Positions 11,601 to 24,429 of a DNA stretch of 64,000 bases are shown here, piece after piece. Within the stretch, counting starts at the first letter, position 1. Each line of letters begins with the position of its first letter. The position numbers and the translations under genes are program-made. The notes beneath the pieces were generated by a model. That model was not told the origin of the DNA, did no database searches, and saw only the letters and a list, made by a program, of their open reading frames with translations. The stretch covers positions 29,924,345-29,988,344 of the forward strand of contig JAVLUZ010000154.1 in the NCBI GenBank assembly GCA_036768485.1, read 5' to 3'. This stretch comes from Mermis nigrescens. Its lineage: Eukaryota; Nematoda; Enoplea; Mermithida; Mermithidae.

Positions 11601-13950
11601 CTATAAAACAGTTAAATATGTAATAAAAGTAAAGCATTTATCTAGCACTTTTCCGCTAATGCGCAGTCCTAAAATAAATTAACATGGCGAAAGTTGCGTC
11701 ATATCCATCGAAAACGATAAAAGCATAGAGGAGAACTGCTTAAGAGTTAGTTCCTCATCTACGCAAATTTTGTGCTGATAGCGGCGCGGCGCTACGTCTA
11801 TACAAAAATATCAAAAAAGGAGTATTGCCCATAAACAGCCACGTAGCCAGTCTCGAATTTCGGACGACGAAAATTTAGAAGTCATATATCTCGACAACTA
11901 CGGCAAAAATAATGATATTTTTCAACGTTTCTTGGTAAGCTCAATACCGAAGAACAAATTAAAAATATTTAAAAAATTATCACTTTATTGCGATCATGTA
12001 CAAATATATGTTGTTTCTATTTTACACTCAATCATGCTGCATTGTTTAGCAAAGCAATACCGATAATCCGCGCAAAGCGTCAGAAAATTTTGACTTATTA
12101 AGCATGTTTTAAAAATTATAAAATCATTAAACTTGGCGTCAAGCGCCTGAAAATTTCGGATTATTAGCTCAAAAGTAAACTGGAATTTATTCCGGCAGTC
12201 TTTCAAATGCGCTTCAAAAATTTTCAGCTTTTTCCCTCTGGGGACCATTGCAAAAGAAATTCTTACTTCCAAAACTGGGGTCTGGTCTCCCGAGACTCCT
12301 AATCATCCCACAGCCATGCGCCTGCTTATAAAGCGGCTTTAATGAAAAAAGTAACAAAGTTTCCAACCGTGATAAGTACCTACTCGTACATATTTGTCCA
12401 ATAAAATGCATGACTACCCACAAGATTGATAAAAAATAAAGAGGAAAGATTTTCTGGTTCTTAATAAGCGCGCAAGCGAGCGCGAAATGAAAGGCGAAAA
12501 ATGGATCTTTTTCGGTAGTACCTAACGTACAATTGATGCGAAAGATGGCATTCCAATTTTCCAATTAAGTACGCTCCGTCCAACTGCATCACGATAATTA
12601 CATGTATAAAGAAAAATCGGCTTGAGCAAAAACTTCGAAAAGGCGTCGCGAAGTTGGGCGTATCTTCGTCACCGCGATTATTAAGTTTATTACGCCACGA
12701 AGCGAGCTGGGAACTTCGTTACTGTCACGGAATCCCACAGGCGTCTAGTGATTATTATCACAATTTAAGTGAGCAAGCTACTTGTGCGTTATCCCACCTT
12801 CTTTTCAAACGAAAAAATGACAGTAGGTACATATCTGAATACATTCGGATAGAAGAATGGCGGATTAAAGCTGAAGTTGCATCATTATTACTGAATGTAC
12901 ATGTACATAGTACTTTAAAGCGTCTGAATCTTTAAGCATCATTGGCCAATCTTAACGTTCTCTTGTACCTACTTATTTTAATAAAATTTTGGTAGATAGG
13001 CGAAGAAAAAGTAGTCATTTCGACGATACGCGATACCATAAGCAAAAAGAGACGAAGAAAAATGAGAAGGGACGCAACATTTGACGCGGTGCGTTTCTCA
13101 GCGCGCGACTATTAGGACATTTGTTGTCCATCAAATGCTTATTTCGCCGTAAGCTAATACGCGCTTGATGGAATACGAGGAAGAAGCTGGTAATGCATAA
13201 TAAATTTCCGCTTGTCTTCGCCAGTCAATAAACAAGCAATGTAACGTTGATGAATGGTTATATTATTTCGGAGACTTTCGGTAGTTAGCTACATTTAAGC
13301 GCGTAATGCGTTTAGAAAAGTGCGAATCGGGCGTTGACAATACACGTATATCTGTAAGCTATTATTCTTATAAGCTCTCCTATCAAACCAACGCGCATTT
13401 TTTATATTAAATATCGCGCCTTGCGACAGGTTACTGTGGGGAAAGCGAAATGAATAGACCAGCTGACCCTGCTCGTCTTAGGGTACAAATGAAAACGTCC
13501 AAAAACGACGTGGTTTATTCAATATCTAGAACAAAAGGAACGCCAAAATTGTATCGAATGACAGACGGTTTAAATGGCGACTGGATGACATGCTAGTAGC
13601 TTGGATGAAAGATGACCCTTTCTCTGAAATCGGAAGCATTACGCTGTCAGCACTATAGTCGTGCCGAAGCAAAATGAAGATCTTGTATAGTAGCAGAGAC
13701 AGCCTTGTCCTGACATCTAATTGCGCGAAATATCTATCGTACTTGTACAGTTCGGCGAACGACACGGGGTGGTCAACAGGGCACTTACACTGAACAAACT
13801 GAACAGAGGCTACGTTTTTTACCCGTCGCGTAAAAAATGGACGCTTTTCGGAAGAGCGTAAGGGAAGTGAGGCATTCTTCATAATTAACTCAGTCCCCAC
13901 CTGTCAAACGAAATGCTCTATCTATGCATAAAACGTACAATGCTTAAATG
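11601..13950. other. Upstream region of Frizzled
   Basis: Probably contains the 5'UTR exon(s) and promoter, neither of which can be placed. Nearly free of the repeat families found elsewhere, with locally higher GC at 12,600-13,500. No coding exon recognised. Confidence 0.45.
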
Positions 13951-13993
13951 ACTGCTTGTTGGTTACTATCAGACATGCACGTGGGGGTAGGGG

Positions 13994-14231
13994 CACACCT
14001 GGGCGTGGGGGGTTTAGGGGCTATGCACCTCCCGAGAAACCAAAATACCCCCCAGAATTCAATTTTTGAAACTTATTTTCGTTTTTTCGCAATTTTTCGA
14101 TGCCAATGGATATTGCTCAATGAGAATCGTCGAAAAATGGTGTTTTATTCGCCATATCACCTCTTTTAAGGCCATTTTTGACCTTTGAAAAATCTTTCAC
14201 CCCCCCCAGAATTTTCTTGCTGCCCACGTAT
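13994..14231 (+). mobile_element. R1 element inserted in an R6 element
   Basis: Typical R1 ends and landmark. The flanks (CAGACATGCACGTGGGGG before, GGGTTTAGGGTCTAC after) belong to family R6, so this copy landed inside an older R6. The duplication is imperfect. Confidence 0.75.
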
Positions 14232-14420
14232 GGTAGCGGGTTTAGGGTCTACAAACCCGGAATAGAAACATTTTGAAATTTTCTTAAAAATTCTTGAAAT
14301 TGACCAGAAACTGTAGATTACCTAAGTTTAATGCTATTTTAGCACTTATACCAGTTTTGATGTCATTTTTGCCCCACAAAATTCATTAATTGACCCCAGA
14401 CAGGCTAGCCCATTCTGACC

Positions 14421-17400
14421 GGCCGCACTGCGTATCTCTGGGTACGACGCACAAAGCGAGGAAAAATAAAAACGTGTAGCTTTTTAACAAATCGATCCCC
14501 ACTCAATTTTTTTCTACGTTTTACGAAGAAAAAATTTCAAATATTATCATGGTCATGGTTCTAATAAGTAAACAGAGACAACAGCGGTACTGTACAATAA
14601 AGAATAAAATACTTATCAGAACTTTAGAGTCTAGAGAAAAGCATGCGTTTTTTTGGGCAAGATATATAGCAAACCTTATTGCTTCCGGTCATTTGTAGAA
14701 AATAGTGGATGCAACTTACATCGCATGGAGGAAACGCGGATTTTAAAGGTACAACGATCCCATTTCCTATACAGCTATATAGTTTAAGGAAGGTCGAACA
14801 GGTTTTTTGTACGACCCCTAAAATTAAACCGTCGGGTCATTTGCACGCATTAGCACCAAGATCAAATTATTAATTTACATTTTCTCCATATTACCTCATA
14901 AATACATCAATTGTTCTCCATTTTCGTAATTACTTGGGAAATCTCACACAAACTAGAATAAGATAAGTTCAGGTGGATTCAGCACGGAGCAACGAAAATT
15001 TTTGCATTGCGGAAAAAAAGGACTTTGGAGTGCTAACACAGTATTTTGAACACGTATTTTCTAATAATTCTTCCCTTTCCTAAAGCTTTTCGTTTACAAG
15101 CTGTGTGGTTGAGCGACAAGTGCACGGTCGGTCTTCTGCCTATCTTGTATTTTGGAACTGGATTTTGAAAAATTGAATACGATTCACTAAGCATAGCCTA
15201 AAAATTCCAATTGGTGAAATTGTGGAAAAAAGCAGCGCCGGTTAAATAGTGGAAAATGTCCTATGCAGATAGTGAACTGAGGTAAAAGATTCAGTATCTA
15301 TAGACTATAACGTACAAATCAGACTACTTTGTACGCATCGCGCCTTACTAAGCAAATGGTCTTGATTCTTGGAACTAATGGTGTTGGATGTTCCGCTCAG
15401 CTACCTTTTAATGTTGAGCTAATCTGATATTAAGGGTGCATAAAATGCAGACCGCTAAAATTAGCTTAATGGATAAGTTTCTATTTTAGTGTTTGAAGCA
15501 TGTTGAACGCACAATATATTTTCGTTGATAACACAAGAAGCCAGACTCCTAAAGGATATGACAACGGACATTTTTAGAGTAGAATAAAGCAGCATTTTTA
15601 TTGAACATCTTGCCGTTCTTACCTTTTTCACGAATCTGAAAGTGACTAATAAAACAAAAATGTTTAACACATCATAAATTAAAACTGACAATTCACGAGA
15701 AACACCGGACACATACGAAGAACATTTATAACGGTGCATTAAGACAGAAATTTACATGCACTATATTAGAGACGAAACGAGTCAACGAGAGAACAAGACA
15801 GAAAGACCTTGAAACACGCGAAGGTGCTGTCATAGTTTCAACGGTCCAGCAGAGTAACATAGATCATGCCTTTTAAGTGTCTCCACATGCAACTTTATTG
15901 TATATATGTCGAAACGAAGATTTATAACCTGCCAGTTTATGGTTTTATAAAAGACTGGTCGTTCCTTAAATGCACATAACGTTTTGCGAGACGGTCCGAC
16001 ACGATCTACAGTATACCTCCTTTATGAAATTCTACAGAAAAATGCCATGTTGATACGCAAAATACGCCCAAGGGACCAGGATGTGGTCAATTTTCACTAA
16101 TGATTTTGTACAGGTAAAAGGTCTCGTCCCCTTTCTTTGAAAAGATGCACTTATTTTCATGTTCTATTGACAATTTTTTCAGAGAAACAGCGACAGTTCA
16201 GACTGAATAGACTCTTTTTACGACAGTCTGCACAGAGCGTGAGATTAGTGCCAGTAAATATGTCCTTTTTAGAAAATGACAACAATACAGTAGTAGTAAA
16301 AGCAGAAAAAATCATTTGGGACTTTCGAGCACATCGTTAATAGCTGCGAACAGCGCGCAAGGCAAAACGTGTAAATGTTGCATTTCAATAAGGACCCCTT
16401 CACCTGTTACACATATGTCTATAGTGTATGAATGTAGTTGCTATAGAATTACCTACTCTTGTCATGAACATCAAAAACTTGTAGGTGAGTAATTATTCAG
16501 CGCTGAAAATGCCTATCGGCGTTGACAGGTTAAACGCCATGCGGGTAATTATGTGAATTTCGAATAATTCCTCACGCATCAGCGACAGTGCATGAAAATT
16601 ATAAAGGCGTACTGTACAACAAAAATCACAAAAAAGAACATAATGTATGATGTTATCGGTCATATATCAAAATGCAATGAGCAAAATATGAAAATATAGG
16701 TACGTGTGGTATATGAAAGTACGTAATAGATTATTATGCTAAAAATATTAACGCATTAACTAAAGTACATCAAGCGTAAAGGTCGGCTTAGGTCTGGGAC
16801 GGGTTTCCGCGACGAACAAATCCTCCTGAAATCCAATGAACCCTCAAAACTGACGGTGAGATCAAAAGCTTAGACATGTAATAATTTCCATAACCCAGTA
16901 GTATTTCGAAGTCTTATCAAAGAACGAAATTTGTAATCTAGCTTTGAGATGCTAACATAAGTAGTGTGCATTTAGAAAAACTTATATCTTAGACAATTTC
17001 GACATTCGGGGCTGCGAACTCTGCTTTTAGCTTACTTAGGGAAAATACAGGATAGCATAACTTGCAGCGGCTGTCAATCATCGCAATTGCTAAAATAAGC
17101 ATCAACGTAAATAACATTTCATGAGTAATACATTCTCACCTCAGTGGCTATTTGGTTTCGAAACAGATGCATTAAAACGTCAGATTGACGGAAATATTGC
17201 ATGCAATGTGAAGTTTCTGCGGATTAGGCGATTGAAACGAACGCATCCAAATGTGTAAATAGTTTCAGAGGTACTGCTTATTCGCAATCGTGTGAAGCTA
17301 ATTTGGCATTCCAATCAAACACTGACAAGTTAAAACTTCTATTTATTGTTGAGAACACGTTTTCAACATTCTACCATAAAAATATGCAGACGAGCTACAA

Positions 17401-20044
17401 ATAACAATGATCTCCACCAGACAGGTACATACGTATGGGCAGAAAAGTTAAAAGTATTGATGCCCGAGAATTCAGAAAAATTTTCTTTAATTAGTGTAAA
17501 ATCAGGAAAAAAATCAAATCAGGAGAATTTTTCCTTGAAGCGTACAAATCACTCGAAACAGTAAATTAGAAACGCCTTTGAAAACAATTAATGTGGCTGG
17601 CCATTGTGTATCGGTTGAGTAAAGAATAGTGAGTCTTCTTCTTGCCTTAAACATACCCGGACAGAGAGCTGCTAGCATCGATGACCCACCCTACCTTATG
17701 ATCAGGACGGACAGGTGTAAAACAAATTAAATAAGGCCGCGTGCTTTTTCCTTCAACATGGCGAAATAAAGCGTCGGCGAATCGCAAGCCTTAATTTTTA
17801 TTAATCATTATTGCAATAAACTTTACTCTTTTCATTTTTTCATTTCAACGCCGTGAAAATTTTGTCTGCTTGCCTTTTAATTTAATTCAAAATTGTCGTT
17901 AGCCTTTCTTGATTCTTTCGCGCAACTTTATGCCTGATCCCTGAGAAGAAAGAGTTCTTAATTTATTTCGTTTTGAACTGCATGAAGCGAAGTAAATATT
18001 CACGACTATCTACATAGCATAGCTCTGCTATTTCTTTTTTCATATGATTTAACTAACTATTTAACTATTCTGCATTCATGTGGGGGTCGGAGGGTCTAGC
18101 TAGATCCCATAATGGAAAAAAATTAAAAATTTGCTAGTCAAAATGACACAAAGTAAGGTAGAAAAAGAAGAGGACTAATAATTTCATGCAAAATTGCGTG
18201 GAATCAATAAGAAGCTGTTAATTAATTATAGTTTAAGGGTTTTTGATGTTAAATACCATTTTAAGGCGATTCTGGTTTAGAAAACTTCCAGCCAACCCAG
18301 GCAGGACTGATTCTAGATTGGCAACGTTGTGTGCACCTATGGTCAGGCAGGACTAGAGTAAAGTTAAAGGTAAAATATACGCCTGTGATGCTGTCAGCAT
18401 ACATATTATCGTTCTTTTTCTCAATGTGATAAATATTGTTAAATAACATTTCAAGTGGTCTAAATTGAGTAATGATTTAATATTTTTGGTGGAACCGAAA
18501 TTGCCTTAGAACAGGTCTAGGAAAAAGACATTGTTAGCATTTCTCAACGAACTTTATCTACGGTTGGTGAAGAAAAAGTTTCAAAACAAAAATCAATTTT
18601 TTGTACTAACTGCATTCTGAACTCGCTTAAAAAATCTGCCGTTTAAACTGTCTCTATGACTGGTTCTCAGCACCTGGCACAAGCTAAACTCGGCTCTGAA
18701 AAAATTTTTTCATTGTTGTCTTTGCAGGTATTTTTTTTAGAATCACAAAAAAAAGTAATGAGCTGGAAAATCTGGCATGCTTTTGCATGACCTCTTTATT
18801 GGAAAAAACGAAATCTAGCGCGAAGCGTCGAGAACTTCAAATGTACTATCTCGAAGTGCTCTAAAAAATTGTTTTGGCGGTTTTGAAAGAATTTTTTATA
18901 TTTCAAACTTTTTTATTTAGGGATCCTAGTGAAAATGGCGGGCTGTCTCTATTTCAAACGGGCAAGGAAAGTGGAGGAGAGTTCCAAAATTTTTGTGGAA
19001 TTGAGCCTTATTTACTAGTTTTCATGGATTTGACAAAAGCAAATACTTAAAAACGCGAGAAATCCGAACCGCAAGCACCAATACATTTTTGTCGTTTTCT
19101 TTCCTGTACTTAATAGAATTTAAATTGAAAAGCGCCATTTTTCATACTTATTCATTCCTTCAATCAACAAATTTTACGCGGCATAAAAATGCTTTGAAAA
19201 TGTAATATTATGATTCACCTCTATCGAGAGGAACGAATGTGATAAAAAAATCAAAAGCAGGAAAATTAGCAACGCAGATAAAAAGAGCCATTAAGGGCAA
19301 AACGATGAAATATCTCTAAGGACGTTTTAGTATCTACGATATTTACAGGAAAAGTGTATACCCACACGGTTAATCAAATTTGAGCAAACGATGGGTTTTG
19401 CCTGTGTTTACTTCTTTTCCAGGCTCTACAGTATGTAAGCGCTATCCAAATAGAGATAATTCGTTAGAGCTTACTCATAAGCTTGGAACAAATTAGCCGA
19501 AATTCATTAGCGCTATTTACTGCTGGGACAACACTTTGTCATAATATAGGAAGGATGCAACTGCCAAACGATAACAAATATGGAGAACGGGCTTTTGTAC
19601 GAATAAGATATCGGAAAAACATATGACGAGTAGAGTGTTCATTACGGGAAATGTACGTAGATGTTTAACCTTTAAAACAGAATAAGGACAAGAATAAACA
19701 TTAAAGTACTAAATGTAATTTTTTGGATAAAGAGTGACGAAAATGATGAAATATCAAATATAGCTCACTCTAGAGCGGGGATTTTTTAGCGCTATCCTTA
19801 TTCTGCGCGGCCACTAATGACCAGCAGAGAGCGTTTGCGCATGGAGCTGATCATTAGCACACCAAAAAATATAACTGTTAGGAGGCATACAAAATTCATT
19901 TCATTTTTGAGCGTTTCTCAGCAAACTCTGCACAATAGTGAAGAAAATTTTAAAAAATTGTCTTACTTTTCTATTCCTATAAGGTACCTATTGCTCAGGC
20001 TGTCAACAAGACTGGATTTATTTACTCAAATGTAAATAATTTCC
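14421..20044. other. Intergenic stretch, largely unique
   Basis: AT-rich, with only a decayed R6-like repeat (18,078) and a hairpin motif near 18,817 (TAGCGCGAAGCGTCGA). No gene or RNA recognised. Confidence 0.5.
18078..18320 (+). mobile_element. R6-like repeat, decayed
   Basis: TTCATGTGGGGGTCGGAGGGTCTAG is recognisable as a drifted R6 left end, followed by a degraded body with TACCATTTTAAGGCGATTCTGG. Only partial similarity. Confidence 0.4.
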
Positions 20045-20202
20045 TATAGTCTGTTTCACACAAGTTCGGTCCTAAATTTTAAAACAATCTCCGATAATAA
20101 GCTGACAGATTGCAATTACAGCATTGATCTGGTATCGAAACCCTCGGCTAACTGTCAATAATTCTTAAAATTTATGCACGAAGTTATTTGAAACAGATTA
20201 TA
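20045..20202. mobile_element. MITE-A, Tc1/mariner type
   Basis: Family of about 160-180 bp with inverted ends TATAGTCTGTTTCACACAAG and a TA-containing border. Inside: CTCGGCTAACTGTCAA and TTCTTAAAATTTATGC. The right end is slightly diverged (GAAACAGATTATA). Confidence 0.75.
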
Positions 20203-22966
20203 ATCTGCCTTTGTACTCAATTTTTGTGTCCATTATTTTTTGAGCTAGATGGCTATTCATAGATAGGGTCCCAGGTTAAAAAGATATTATCTGTTTTTAC
20301 GCTTTAGCGCAGTTTGAGTTTTAATTTTTTCCTTCTGGGAAATCCTATGGAAAATGGAAAACTGTCATCTCGGGGCTCCTGGATACAGACCTGCCTGAAT
20401 ATCCAGATGTGATTTACATGTAAGACGTATGTAAAATCAAATCAAGCACTCTTTTCTTGAAGATTAAAATGATCTGATCCAAAAGTTAGATGCTGCAGCA
20501 GGCTGCTAGCTATTAGTTTTGATTAAAATTGTTTGTAAACAATGATGAATCAGTCTTTGTACACCATGAAAAGTCTTATATGCTTGCAGATAAAAATAAA
20601 TATAATTAGGTAGTATATAAGTGCTAAACTGAAATAAAAAAGTAGAAAGCGAAATCTATGCAAAGTTTTCGGAAGAGCTTTTATGAAAGAACGATAATAT
20701 TCCAATTCCAGTTTTCATATTTAATCATAATTAAGCAGGAGTTCGTTGATGAATTAAAAGACAAGCAATGGGGAATTCAACATATTCAACATAATACATT
20801 TTTAACATATTCGCGCGAAGCGCCAGAAATTTGTTGAAAACTTTGTTGAAAAACGCATCCAAAAAAGCGTTTGCACATGACACTAATCCCAAAATTTTTA
20901 GTTAGCGCAGTACCGGTTTATTTTATTTGTTTCATCTTTACTACTATTTCAAACGCATCATCTCATGCCGAACTAATATTGTGTATTTGATCAAATACGT
21001 TAAAGTTTTAAATATTTCGAATCGTCCAAACAGATGAACATATTTTTGAACGAGTATAGTTAGAACAGTATTTGCAAACGAAGGAAAATCAAAAACATGA
21101 TTTATGTAGCTAGAAAATTTTTGTCACATATTCTCTTTCGACTGTGTAATGTAATTTGAGAAGTGATTTTATTTCTGAACAAAATTAATTTCTTTTAGAT
21201 GTCGTCTATTGCTTTGTCAGGGTACTTAACTTTTTCGGCAGCGCTGCCTTTACCGATGATAAGATTTAATTAAAATACGGAATCAGTCACTAACTTGACT
21301 GATTTCGCCCTTCCTCACTAACATCCTTCAAATACTGTTGTTTTTGAATCCCGACCGGGTGCAGTTGAAAATTTTATAAGCCTTTCCTAACTAAGATGCA
21401 AAAAATTGAACAGGTGACTCGATTGACTCGATCTGACAGGATATACTGTAACTGTATAAAAAATATCGCACTAGAAAATATGAGACAATGCGAAAATCAC
21501 AAGTAACGAAGAAGCAACGATAGCATTCGTCTGTAAAGAAGAAACTACGTCAAGGGTCTAACATTTCTTGGTACGGTCCAATGAAAAATTTTAATATGAT
21601 CTTCCATGGGGATATGAACATTTAGTATTTATCCCGGAATAAAGCAAACATGACCCACAAAATCGAAAACGGTTTCGTGAAGATACACATCCTGTATCCT
21701 GCATTTTGTTTTGTGCTGGCTCGCATGGAAGCTGCATTGCTAATTCAAAGTCAAAAGCATGTTCAGCACATACTACGCCATTTTCAAGCGTAAAAACATG
21801 TTCAAAGGAAGCACTTGAGCAAACAATTTACAGGGGTCTTGGGCGCCAAGGCGATTTTCTTTTGGTCACAATGAGATGAAACATCGCAGTAACACAGGCA
21901 AAGAACCTAAGCAAACAATAAGCGAAAATAGGCTCGGAAAACTAAGCGAAGACAAGGCTTTGAACATTTTCTTAGTCATACCTAGCAGTAAAGCCAATGG
22001 ATATAGGAGAAACAGTTTCCTCGTACTCACTCATAATGCATTACGGGGTCGAAATTTTTCGTTTTCTATTTATTTAATAAAGTGCACATGCTAAACTCTT
22101 TCACGCGAGCTTACACTATTTACCGAATAGGAAAATGCAAAATAAAGATAATCCTTGGAAGTCGAAAAGAACTAGATAGAAAAAGTAGGCGGAAACTTCA
22201 AAGTACCGGTCGGATTTACACGAACCCCTTGCTGTGCCCTTATAAACAGGTACACAGTACTCAATAAATGCAGTTTATTTACCAATTCTGCGACAACGTA
22301 ATAAAGCTTTTTTCGAGCACGAAATTTCGCGCCTTAGAGTAAATATTGATGAACGTATGAAGAATTTTCGGTTAATATTTTCGCTCATGCACCGAATGGA
22401 CTTCAGCTTTTTGTGGTAGGGGAAAAATGAACGATATGTAAAATATGCTTATGATCTCCGTATTAGGTCTTATAGCACCATGCGGAAAAAACACCAAGGC
22501 GTTGAATTTTACTGAAATCTATTAACGTCTTAAGCCTAATATTTGATTTAAAAAAATTCCACTTTTTTTAACCAAACACGCGATTAGTCAAAAACTAGAG
22601 TCAGCTTAGTTCTTACATGACAATATAATAAAAATTAGTTTTTAAGATTTTTTATATAAAAAATAAGGCTTTAAAATGATCGAGACAATTCATTGGGCAC
22701 CAAGACGTTCTTTTTGACATGCTCACTTTGAATTAAATGAAGTGCCATCGGCGAAAATGCTGCTTTTTGATAGATACGTTTAAGTAGAACTATAGGGGCG
22801 AATGAAGGTAAACTGTCAAAATATCGGTCGAAATTTGATGGATGGCACTGGAGGTTTGCGCCTTTCTCGCCTCCGTTTTTGACAATCTCGCTCCTCAAGA
22901 CCGCTTATGTTTGCCCCAAGCATGTAAAGAACCATCAGCTTGAAAACTATTGATCATAGTCATAGA
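20203..22966. other. Intergenic stretch, largely unique
   Basis: AT-rich. A hairpin motif GCGCGAAGCGCC sits near 20,813. Nothing else recognised. Confidence 0.5.
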
Positions 22967-23179
22967 CACACGTGGGCGTAGGGGGGGAGTTTTGAGGGAA
23001 TTTAATTTTTGAAATTTTTGTTTTTTCGCAATTTTTTGATGCTAATGGATAGTGCTCGATGAGAAACGTTGAAAAATAGTGTTTTTTTCGCCATATTACC
23101 ATTTCTAATACCATTTTCTGACCTTTATAAATCTTTGCACAACCCCTCCCCCAAGGAATTTCGGTGCTGCCCACCTATG
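22967..23179 (+). mobile_element. R1 element, internally deleted
   Basis: R1 ends and landmark with part of the left C-rich tract missing. The flanking GTCATAGA and GTCATGGT may be a decayed target duplication. Confidence 0.75.
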
Positions 23180-23498
23180 GTCATGGTAGCGCGCTAGCGC
23201 GTACCTAACTATACTTGGGGGAATCCGGACAATTGGTAGGAAAACAATTCGTAGGAGGACAACTGGTAGGATGACAATTCGTAGGAAGACAATTTGTCGT
23301 ATAGGTCAATTGGTAGGATACCAACTAGTAGGTATCGTATGCACATAATCGTAGGTGGCAAAAAGTGCAGTAAAGTAAACAAGAGGTAAAAAATGGGTTA
23401 ATTTCGGTCAACATGTCACAGTGGTCAAAATCATTTACGGTTAAATGTCAGGAGAGTTGTGGTCGCTATTTTTCATGATTTCGTTGACTTGTTGCTAA

Positions 23499-23711
23499 AT
23501 GACCGAATTTTACTTGACTGAGCGTGGAAAAAGAAAGCTATGTTTTGACGGATATGCTTACAATCGAGAAGCTGATAGCAATGATAAAACTTACTGGACT
23601 TGCGAAAAACGTACGACATGCAAAGCTAGGGCACATACTGACTTTGGTGCCGAGCATGGCGACAGAGTAACAATCCGGGGAAATCATTCCCATGCACAGC
23701 AATTTTTTTAA
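23499..23711 (+). CDS. FLYWCH-type zinc-finger protein, transposon-associated fragment
   Basis: A 70-residue ORF, opening FYLTERGKRKLCFDGYAYNR and continuing KTYWTCEKRTTCKARAHT...GNHSHA. This is the FLYWCH signature: the F/L/Y/W residues, a Cys pair spaced five apart, and a final His-x-His. In invertebrates the domain often belongs to MULE transposases and MULE-derived proteins, usually as an N-terminal DNA-binding module. Here it stands alone and ends just after the last His. It lies between two inverted arrays of GGACAATT repeats, so it is probably cargo or a remnant of that element. It could be an expressed small domain protein or an exon; no transposase core is visible. Confidence 0.65.
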   Translation: MTEFYLTERGKRKLCFDGYAYNREADSNDKTYWTCEKRTTCKARAHTDFGAEHGDRVTIRGNHSHAQQFF

Positions 23712-23823
23712 GTAGCGAAAGCTTGGACTACTTTGAAATCAATTGAGCCATACATGTAACCGGGGGATGGGGCATCGCTCCACCTAAGATGGGTCCGTCT
23801 CCACCACTCCCAACCGTCCGGAC

Positions 23824-24065
23824 CACACCTGGGCGTGGGGGTTTGGGAGTATGCACCCTCCGAGAAACCAAAAATACCCCCAAATCAAAATTCCCCAGAT
23901 TTTTAAAATTTTTTTTCGTTTTTTTCGCAATTTTTTGATGCCAATGGATAGTGCTCGATGAGAAACGTCGAAAAATGGTGTTTTTCGCCATAACCACCAT
24001 TTTAAGGCAATTTTTGACCTTTGGAAAATCTTGTACTCCCAGAATTTTCTTGCTGCCCATGTATG
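23824..24065 (+). mobile_element. R1 element inside the FLYWCH element
   Basis: Full-length R1 flanked by GTCCGGAC and GTCCGGGC (7 of 8 match). It lies between the FLYWCH ORF and the right repeat array, so it inserted after that element formed. Confidence 0.82.
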
Positions 24066-24429
24066 GTCCGGGCTCGAGAAAAAACATGAAATTTTTAGCG
24101 ATTTTTCGCAATTTTTGGGCCAAAATCGCACAATAATAAAAAATATCCCCCAGAAGCCCATTGCTCTGGTCGCATTGACCCCTCTCCTTCATCTGAGCAT
24201 GATTTTTGTGCTGTTCGTGTGTGATTAAGCTTCACATAATTTGATTTCATTTATCGTGGTACTGCATCCTACGAATTGTCCTCCGATCAATTGTCCTATC
24301 CTACAAATTGTCATCCTACCAATTGTCCTCCTACCAGTTGTCGTTCTACGAATTGTCTTCCTACGAATTGTCCTAGACCCATACTTGGGTACCCCCAACA
24401 TATATCTAACCCCCTACAGATATAACGAG

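Larger units (their letters stand above)
23228..24375. mobile_element. Element with inverted arrays of GGACAATT repeats, carrying FLYWCH
   Basis: The left array (23,228-23,334) repeats GGACAATTGGTAGGA-like units of 13-15 bp; the right array (24,265-24,375) is the inverse. Between them lie the FLYWCH ORF and an R1 insertion. Arrays of short repeats as inverted ends plus a FLYWCH domain suggest a Mutator-like (MULE) or foldback element. No transposase core or target duplication was found. Confidence 0.6.

Noticed and set aside
12654..12935. 93-residue frame upstream of Frizzled
   Set aside because: No domain, no splice-consistent neighbours and no recognisable homology; probably chance.
23784..24161. 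Open frames of 125-154 residues on the minus strand
   Set aside because: They span an R1 transposon and G-rich tracts; equivalent frames are broken in other R1 copies.
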